Source of the DNA: Glandiceps talaboti
Taxonomy: Eukaryota > Hemichordata > Enteropneusta > Spengelidae
Direction: 5' to 3'
Length of the DNA stretch: 27,500 bases
Assembly (NCBI RefSeq): GCF_964340395.1
Contig: NC_135552.1
Location: 2,280,517 to 2,308,016 of the forward strand
Of this stretch, positions 21,110 through 27,500 are shown piece by piece. The position numbers and the translations under genes were made by a program. The notes beneath the pieces are model-generated. The model saw only the letters and a list, made by a program, of their open reading frames with translations, ran no database searches and had not been told where the DNA came from. The stretch's first letter is position 1. Every line of letters starts with the position of its first letter.

Positions 21110-21902
21110 CTCTTTCACCACCATTGGCCTCATGGGATTGTTTGTGCTCCACCAGCCCCCTCACTAACATAAAGTGAGGGTGAGTGGTATGCAATCAAAT
21201 TGATATAAAAATACTTAGAATTGCCCAATCTTTGAAAATTAGGTATCATTTTACTGGAAAATAAATTGTCTATATCATACTTACAAATAAACACATTCAA
21301 ATATCACATTCACAACTGAAATTTGGGTTAAAATAAGAAAATATTGGTAAAAAAAACCTGTGGTTTATTTATTGACATATCACAAATACACAAAACATTT
21401 ATATTACAAAAAAAATTCAAAAACCAACATTTATGTTTCTACAAAATTCTGTATACTGGTTAAATGGTCAAAATCGGCGAAAATTTGGCAGAAATGTTAT
21501 TTTCAGTCGTACCCGAATCGGGACGCCAAAGTGGCGCTTTTTGCCAACATGCTGTACCCACAAAACCAAATATGCAGTCGGGACTTTGAAGTTACGTTGC
21601 CATAATCTGATCCTTACATTTCCTGCATTGAGTTCACTCAGTCATCTCCTTGTATAAAACATTGTATTCATAGTCAAAATTGAGTGGAAATTTCTACGAA
21701 CCGCACCGTAATTTACATTGAAACTTATGTTAGGGGAGACAGATTTTGCTTCGGCGATGTTGAAATTTGAATTTTACGTTGAAAAACGCACATAAAAAAT
21801 CTGATTCGTAAAATCGCCCGTATCGTGCATAAATTTCCCTCCACTGACCTTCACACGCTGAGCTAGTACATATACAAGTCATTACTGAGATGTAACAAAA
21901 GA

Positions 21903-23086
21903 AAAAATACCGCCAATGGCGTTGTAGCACAACTGTACAGTTTTTAAAAATGCTAACATGCTAACAATAAGTGTTCATTTGGTGAATGACAATCCAGTTG
22001 CCTATCCAACCATGTTGCTATCTTTACGATATATGCTATCATTTGGCTGTTGCTATGGACGTGGTCTTGTTGCTAGGCATATTTACATACACTTTTTGAA
22101 TGTTTATTCAATTGTCTATTAATCCCCATTGTTATCTTCGCAATATATGTGATCATTTGGCTGTTGCTATGGGTGTGGTCTTGTTGCTAGGCATATTTAC
22201 ATACATTTTTTGAATGTTTATTCATTTGTCTTTCTATTCCTGTTGTTATCTTTGCAATATACATGACTATTTGGCTGTTGCTATGGGCGTGGTCTTGTTG
22301 CTAGGCAAATTTACATACATTTTTTGAACGTTTATTCAATTGTCTATTAATCCCTGTTGTTATCTTTGTGAAATACACGACCGTTTTGCTGTTGCCATGG
22401 GCGTGGTCATGGTTGCTACGGTATTTGCATAAATTTTTTGAATGTTTACTCATTTGCCTACCATATGATGTTGTTATTTGACCAAAATATACTGCCATTT
22501 GGTTGTTGCTAAGGGCGTGGTCATGGTCGCTAGGGCCAAATTTGTCAAAATGTTTTAAAGAATAACACTCAGAAACATCTCACCAAGTTTCAGACTCGGT
22601 GACCAAGTACTTTCTGAGATATAAGTTTTTGACCAAAAATGAACATTTTTACACCTAATTTGCATATCTCTCATGGAATCATGGTATGCTTAATATTTCT
22701 TTGTCCATACATCCCTAGATACATTCCCATTAAATTTCAGCCCAATCTGCTCACTAGTTTTGGAATTATAGATTTTTAACCAAAAAGACACATTTTTAGC
22801 CCTAATTTGCATATCACTGATGGAATCATCCCGTCATGAACAAATCTTACTTTACACCCCCTTAAGAATGTTCCCACCAAATTTCGCACTAATCTGCCCA
22901 GTAGTTTCTGAGTTTAAGTTTTTTGACCAAAAATCACATTTTTTGACCCAAATCACACACCTGTGATGCGATCATTTTGATTTGAACAATTTCCCAACTA
23001 GACACCCAAGGTAATGGACCCACCAAATATCGTGGCAATCGGTTCAGCGGTTTTTGACTTTAAGTTGTTTACACACACACACACAT

Positions 23087-23135
<49 letters not shown>

Positions 23136-23190
23136 GACAGACGCCGGGCGATCCCTATAGCACTACTGAACCTCAGTTCAGTTGTGCTAA
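21903..23190 (+). mobile_element. HINE/Helentron-like element, copy 2, nested in the piggyBac-like element
   Basis: It has the same module order and strand as 13873-14947: AAAAATACCGCCAATGGC, subterminal TAGCACAACTG (21925-21935), then five units of about 115 bases with GGCTGTTGCTATGG and GTGGTCTTGTTGCTAGGCA. Next come about four units of roughly 150-170 bases with CCAATCTGC and TTTTGACC, a CA tract, and the end TAGCACTACTGAAC-CTCA-GTTCAGTTGTGCTA, a hairpin with 13 of 14 paired positions. The copy is longer than copy 1 mainly through two extra 115-base units. No coding sequence is seen. Confidence 0.65.
23071..23141. repeat. (CA)n microsatellite followed by CAGA repeats
   Basis: A CA tract interrupted once by ACATCC and ending AGACAGACAGAC. 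It sits at the same place in the nested element as the tract at 14835-14899 does in copy 1. Confidence 0.96.
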
Positions 23191-23708
23191 TAAAACCAAA
23201 ATAATCCATTTTATAGCCAAAAATTACAACCAAGACGTTAGTATAGGAGTTGGTACCTGTCACAAGATTGCGTAAATTTGCCGACATTCAAAAATTCAAC
23301 CGTCAACTGCCGCCGGCAGCTCACACGGCCTTAGCGGGAATTTGATGCTTAGACACAAGTACAACGTGTTCCCATAGCTAAATACTTGTATTCAACTATG
23401 TATTTCGAGTCAAATTCTGTCGAAATATCCAAAGACAGTGACATAATTTATATCGTAGACCATATTATGAGAGCCGTTAATTATATCCGCCATGTTTAAA
23501 TTCGATCTTGTGGGCGAAAAACGCACATAAAATTACGATCGCTCGTCATTTGGATCGTAGCTCTCGATACCGTTCACTATCATACATTCAAAATGGCAGG
23601 CAATATAAACAAGGCTAATCACATGTGTGGAACTAGTTATGGCAGCAAATTTTGCAACAATTGCTGCCTTTGAACGGTTTTACGGCAAGATAGGTGAATG
23701 AACTTTGG

Positions 23709-23772
23709 CGTCCCGGTATACCGGGTACTGGTGGGCACCCAAGCGCGTCCCGGTATACCGGGTACTGGTGGT
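23709..23772. repeat. duplicated 14-bp palindrome near the transposon right end
   Basis: CCCGGTATACCGGG, a perfect palindrome, occurs at about 23712-23725 and again at 23749-23762. Each is preceded by GCGT and followed by TACTGGTGG. The second copy runs straight into the terminal GGTGGTGAAAGGG. Subterminal repeats of this kind are candidate transposase-binding sites. The left end has no equivalent palindrome. Confidence 0.75.
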
Positions 23773-23779
23773 GAAAGGG

Positions 23780-24065
23780 TTAAACAAATGTAACCACCAA
23801 AGACCATAAAGTTACAGACTGTGTCCCTTTAAACAAAAGTAACCATCAAAGACCATAAAGTTACAGACTGCGTCCCTTTAAACAAAAGTAACCACCAAAG
23901 ACCATAAAGTTACAGACTGTGTCCCTTTAAACAAAAGTAACCACCAAAGACCATAAAGTTACAGACTGTGTCCCTTTAAACAAAAGTAACCACCAAAGAC
24001 CATAAAGTTACAGACTGTGTCCCTTTAAACAAAAGTAACCACCAAAGACCATAAAGTTACAGATT
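23780..24065. repeat. 49-bp tandem array, right part
   Basis: About six units continue the array interrupted at 21109. Apart from the first unit (ACAAATGTAACC) they are nearly identical, with AAAGACCATAAAG throughout, and lack the AAACACCTTAAAG form common on the left side. Confidence 0.96.
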
Positions 24066-24127
24066 GTACAGGATAACATTCAATGTAAGAACCTGGGATT
24101 GAATCTATGGCCTTTAAGAACTCTCAC

Positions 24128-24386
24128 CTGCTGGCAGTGAAGTTTTATTTACAACAACATCTGGTAACGCCCATCTATTTTCATCTTCATCCCATTTACT
24201 CTCCATCCTGACTCTATCCAGGTTGCTATAGTTACAGTCTCTCCTAATCATTGGCTGTACCCTCTCCATCAACTGCTGCATCAGTTTTATCTGTCTATCT
24301 TGTTTTCTGATTGTATCCAGATAGTCAATGCGTTCAAACTCAAATTCTGATTGCAGATCAGTTATTTCAATTTCTGCAGCTTTCCG
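24128..24386 (-). CDS. kif17: kif17 exon, conserved tail block
   Basis: This is the clearest KIF17 exon. The acceptor is GATTTTATTTCAG (AG 24388-24387), start phase 0. The donor is GCAG|GTGAGA (GT 24127-24126), leaving one base of a Gly codon. It encodes RKAAEIEITDLQSEFEFERI, DYLDTIRKQDRQIKLMQQLM, ERVQPMIRRDCNYSNLDRVR, then MESKWDEDENRWALPDVVVN and KTSLPA. The first half is a coiled coil. The IRRDCNYSNL, WDEDxxxW and KTSLP phrases are the signature of the KIF17/OSM-3 distal tail, so the gene is kif17 rather than kif3a/b. This region lies between the coiled coils and the cargo-binding end. The open frame continues to 24114 only by reading into the intron. Confidence 0.95.
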
Positions 24387-24440
24387 CTGAAATAAAATCA
24401 AATTAAGGAAGATTTATTGCAAATAGTGGTCATTCATTAT

Positions 24441-24870
24441 TGTGGGGGTTTTACCCTATCCATAACCTACCCTAACTCCTAGCTTTGATACACTTGAAAT
24501 ATGTATCTTTTGTACAATCAGTCCACTAATCTGCTTTATTGCCTAATCAGAATTATGTTAGGGGGTCTTACACTATCCATAACCTAACCCTAACTTTGAT
24601 AGAAATATGTATCTTTTGTACAATCAGTCCACTAATCTGCTTTATTGCCTAATCAGAATTATGTTAGGGGGTCTTACACTATCCATAACCTAACCCTAAC
24701 TTTGATAGAAATATGTACCTTTTGTACAATCAGTCCACTGTTCTACATGCTTGCCTGATCAAGGTTATGTTGGGTGGTCTTACCCTACATGTGTATCCAA
24801 ACCTACCCATATCCCCCTAGCTTTGTTATAAATATGCATATTTTGTAAAGTCAGTCAGATTCATTTTAAT
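24441..24870. repeat. about 110-bp tandem repeat, four units
   Basis: Units contain GGGGGTCTTACACTATCC, AACCTAACCCTAACTTTGAT, then AATATGTATCTTTTGTACAA and TCAGTCCACTAATCTGC. The second and third units are most alike; the first and fourth are diverged. It lies in the kif17 intron between the exons at 24128-24386 and 24899-25121. Confidence 0.9.
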
Positions 24871-24898
24871 GTTTGGCCTCAAAAGACTCTTTACATAC

Positions 24899-25121
24899 CT
24901 TTTCCTTTTCTTTCTCCAGTAAGTCGTTCTTCACTCTCAGCTCCTCTTCAATATTGGAATAAATATTCAGCATAATACCATCATCATCCATGTTAGCGAT
25001 GGCCTTGGCAAGTTTTAATTTTCTCATCTCTGCATGTTTCAGTTTTCTTCTCCTTTTTTCTTTTATAGTTTCATCATGTGCTCTTTCACCGCCAACAAGA
25101 TTCTCTTGTAAGAGATGAAGC
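24899..25121 (-). CDS. kif17: kif17 exon, basic helix and coiled coil
   Basis: The acceptor is CCACTTCAG (AG 25123-25122) and the donor AAAAG|GTATGT (GT 24898-24897). The first base completes an Arg codon (AG|G) from the exon at 26522, and the exon ends in phase 0. It encodes LHLLQENLVGGERAHDETIK, EKRRRKLKHAEMRKLKLAKA, IANMDDDGIMLNIYSNIEEE and LRVKNDLLEKEKEK. The phrases EN(L/Q)VGGE, EKxxRR, LN(V/I)Y and IQEE/IEEE LR.K..LLEK match the vertebrate KIF17 segment just before its EIKDLQSEFE coiled coil. The helix is strongly charged and amphipathic. No frameshift is seen. Confidence 0.92.
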
Positions 25122-25200
25122 CTGAAGTGGAAAATTACAATTTGATATCATAATCTGAGATTTGAATTGTCATATGTAATATAAAGGTAATTTTAGAAAG

Positions 25201-25323
25201 CACACATACATACATACATACATACATACATACATACATACATACATACATACATACATACATACATACATACATACATACATACATACATACATACATA
25301 CATACATACATACATACATACAT

Positions 25324-25358
<35 letters not shown>

Positions 25359-25379
25359 TACATACATACATACATACAT

Positions 25380-25412
<33 letters not shown>

Positions 25413-25433
25413 TACATACATACATACATACAT
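25201..25433. repeat. (CATA)n microsatellite with CA interruptions
   Basis: More than 50 CATA units with two or three CACACA tracts (near 25340 and 25397). It lies in the kif17 intron between 25121 and 26522. All open frames through it on either strand are repeat by-products. Confidence 0.98.
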
Positions 25434-26050
25434 ATGTACATACACATCACACCTACCATACATATGTACATACACATCACACCTACCACACATACATACA
25501 TATCACACCTACCACACATATGTACATACACATCACACACATATGTACATACACATTACATCTACCACACATATGTACATACATATCACACCTACCACAC
25601 ATATGTACATACACATCACACCTACCACACATATGTACATACACATCACACCTACCACACATATGTACATACATATCACACTACCATACATATGTACATA
25701 TATATCACACCTATCACACATATGTACATACACATCACACCTACCACACATATGTACATACACATCACACCTACCACACATATGTACATACACATCACAC
25801 CTACCACACATATGTACATACACATCACACCTACCACACATATGTACATACATATCACACTACCATACATATGTACATATATATCACACCTATCACACAT
25901 ATGTACATACACATCACACCTACCACACATATGTACATACACATCACACCTACCACACATATGTACATACACATCACACCTACCATACATACGTACATAC
26001 ACATCACACCTACCATACATACATATCACACCTACCATACAACCATACAA
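25434..26050. repeat. 30-bp minisatellite, about 20 units
   Basis: Units carry CATATGTACATACACATCAC followed by ACCTACCACA. Variants include TACCATACA, CATATCACACTACCATACA and ATATATCACACCTATCACA. The run of variants around 25660-25730 recurs about 179 bases later, so groups of six units were copied together. The unit looks like an evolved form of the adjacent CATA/CA tracts. Confidence 0.95.
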
Positions 26051-26345
26051 CCATACATACATACATACATACATACATACATACATACATACATACATAC
26101 ATACATACATACATACATACATACATACACATCACACCTACCACACATACACATCACACCTACCACACATACACATCACATATATCACACATACACATCA
26201 CACCTACCATACATACATATATACATACACATCACACCTACCACACATACATATCACACCTACCACACATACATATCACACCTACCACACATACATATCA
26301 CACCTACCACACATACATATCACACCTACCACATACCACATATCA
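26051..26345. repeat. (CATA)n tract and 22/24-bp CA-rich repeats
   Basis: A CATA tract (to about 26128) is followed by units of ACATACACATCACACCTACC and ACATACATATCACACCTACC. These share the CACACCTACCACA phrase of the 30-bp array to their left. Confidence 0.93.
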
Positions 26346-26521
26346 CATACACATGGTACATACATATACATACATAACACATCTGATGTTTTATGCCGTT
26401 CTCATCTAATTGCGAATTTTCATATCATATGAAATGGTTCAAGGTTTCAGTATACAAGTACATGTAGTTGAGTAAATCATAACCACACATCATGTTCACT
26501 TATTTGTCTAGGCCTGCTTAC

Positions 26522-26697
26522 CTTTTCAGCGCTTCATTGTGTTGAAAGTTAGATGATCCAGCAGCCACAGCTCTACCTAGTTTAGGTGATGATGCTGGTG
26601 CTGATGGTCCTTCCTCTGGGTACTCACTACCTTCTGATGTTGTATACTCAGTCTGCGTGATACTTTCACCTTCAACTTGCTGAGTCTGTAAACTCTC
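26522..26697 (-). CDS. kif17: kif17 exon, acidic Ser-rich linker (most 5' exon visible)
   Basis: On the - strand the acceptor is TTTCCATTATAG (AG 26699-26698), start phase 0. The donor is AAAAG|GTAAGC (GT 26521-26520), end phase 2. It encodes ESLQTQQVEGESITQTEYTT, SEGSEYPEEGPSAPASSPKL and GRAVAAGSSNFQHNEALKR, where the last Arg is shared with the next exon. The exon is acidic and Ser/Pro-rich, probably a flexible spacer between coiled coils, with little family signature of its own. It is assigned by exact phase and by its NEALKR-LHLLQE junction. The N-terminal motor and neck exons lie beyond the right edge. Confidence 0.82.
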
Positions 26698-26989
26698 CTA
26701 TAATGGAAACATTAATAACAGTTTGTTGTCAATGAAAGCTAGGTAAATTTGGACTGAAAGTGACTTTCCAGAATTGTTATTGTATGTATTACAGTGTACA
26801 TCCCTGTTTAAATTCTTATGATATAAACTTCTGTTTGGGACAACACCACATACATGGCTAAGGTGTATGTTTCAAATCATGTCTCCACAATGGCATTATG
26901 CTAGTACTCCCAGAAGTTCTTTAATTAGGGTGTTTATACATAACTAGAACTTATTTGTTTTATAAGTTGTATCACCTTAGAGTGTATGT
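26698..26989 (-). other. kif17 intron, unremarkable part
   Basis: AT-rich intronic sequence between the last visible exon and the 43-bp array. No exon is supported. Confidence 0.5.
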
Positions 26990-27500
26990 CTGGATGTGTA
27001 CGTCTGGATGTGTATCACACTAAAGTGTATGTTTGAATGTGTATGTTTGAATGTGTACCACACTAGAGTGTATGTTTGAATGTGTATGTTTGGATGTGTA
27101 CCACACTAAAGTGTATGTTTGAATGTGTATGTTTGGATGTGTACCACACTAAAGTGTATGTCTGGATGTGTATGTCTGGATGTGTATGTTTGAATGTGTA
27201 CCACACTAGAGTGTATGTTTGAATGTGTATGTTTGGATGTGTACCACACTAGAGTGTATGTTTGAATGTGTATGTTTGGATGTGTACCACACTAAAGTGT
27301 ATGTTTGAATGTGTATGTTTGGATGTGTACCACACTAAAGTGTATGTTTGAATGTGTATGTTTGGATGTGTACCACACTAAAGTGTATGTCTGGATGTGT
27401 ATGTCTGGATGTGTATGTTTGAATGTGTACCACACTAGAGTGTATGTTTGAATGTGTATGTTTGGATGTGTACCACACTAAAGTGTATGTTTGAATGTGT
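26990..27500. repeat. 43-bp minisatellite running off the right edge
   Basis: Units are TGTATGTTTGAATG, TGTATGTTTGGATG, then TGTACCACACTAAAG (or TAGAG). The 14-base parts are related to each other, and some units gain an extra TGTATGTCTGGATG. A block with TGTATGTCTGGATG twice followed by TGTATGTTTGAATG occurs at 27155 and again at 27384. The array lies in a kif17 intron and its right end is outside the window. Confidence 0.95.

Larger units (their letters stand above)
21110..23779. mobile_element. piggyBac-like non-autonomous transposon inserted in the 49-bp array
   Basis: The element is bounded by TTAA at 21106-21109 and TTAA at 23780-23783, and removing it with one TTAA restores an intact 49-bp unit. 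The ends are inverted: left CTCTTTCACCACC and right GGTGGTGAAAGGG, whose reverse complement CCCTTTCACCACC differs by one base. TTAA duplication with ends starting CCCT is the hallmark of the piggyBac superfamily. No transposase-like frame is visible, so it depends on an enzyme made elsewhere. Its flanks are less AT-rich and hold more CG than the host intron. It contains a nested HINE-like element at about 21903-23190. GAAAAACGCACATAAAA occurs in both flanks (near 21780 and 23516). Confidence 0.88.

Noticed and set aside
21110-23779. A transposase gene inside the piggyBac-like element
   Set aside because: No frame longer than about 80 codons is present, and none shows DDE-type or zinc-finger motifs. 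The element is non-autonomous.
24560-24710. CCTAACCCTAAC resembling telomere repeat
   Set aside because: Only two CCTAA-like steps occur per ~110-base unit, inside a gene intron. This is a chance phrase in a tandem repeat, not an interstitial telomere tract.
25135-26432. Open frames of up to 332 codons (MYVCMYVC or THTYIHTY repeats)
   Set aside because: They are translations of CATA/CA micro- and minisatellites in a kif17 intron.

Overview
This is animal nuclear DNA. It has GT-AG split exons, poly(A) signals, AT-rich introns, micro- and minisatellites and dispersed repeats, and no bacterial gene organisation. The two genes recognised are a KIF17 kinesin tail and a LOXHD1-like PLAT protein. 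Together with the marine-invertebrate style of the repeats they suggest an aquatic bilaterian invertebrate (hemichordate, echinoderm, amphioxus or lophotrochozoan). The sequence alone does not settle which.

Two genes face each other tail to tail. On the + strand, 1136-5497 holds the last three exons of a multi-PLAT protein resembling LOXHD1. They encode about 216 residues in frame: the end of a divergent PLAT domain, then a complete terminal PLAT domain, with a poly(A) signal at 5583-5588. On the - strand, 26697 down to 18781 holds the last six exons of kif17, a kinesin-2 ciliary motor. Every splice phase matches, giving 1110 bases (370 codons including the stop). They cover the coiled coil, the conserved C-terminal tail block, a basic KKRR cluster and a C-terminal EPL. 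The motor domain lies beyond the right edge. Both human relatives act in cilia or stereocilia, so the pairing is suggestive, but no functional link is shown here.

Roughly 40% of the window is tandem repeat, in at least ten unrelated families: 34/38 bp (1-1047), 36 bp (1451-3931), 14 bp (4197-4610), 45 bp (5969-7771), a degenerate G-rich array (9477-9718), 33/22 bp (10182-12390), 49 bp (20524-21109 and 23780-24065), ~110 bp (24441-24870), CATA/CA and 30 bp (25201-26345), and 43 bp (26990 to the right edge). Several show higher-order periods. Three have unit lengths divisible by 3, which creates long open frames that are not genes.

Dispersed elements fill much of the rest. A 2670-bp piggyBac-like element (21110-23779) has TTAA target duplications. 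It splits the 49-bp array and itself carries a second, Helentron/HINE-like element (about 21903-23190). A relative of that inner element lies at about 13873-14947. A further dispersed repeat (about 16555-17340) carries DR1 nuclear-receptor motifs, and a SINE-like remnant lies at 8934-9175. The gene-free middle (5.6-18.4 kb) also contains four CTCF-like motifs.
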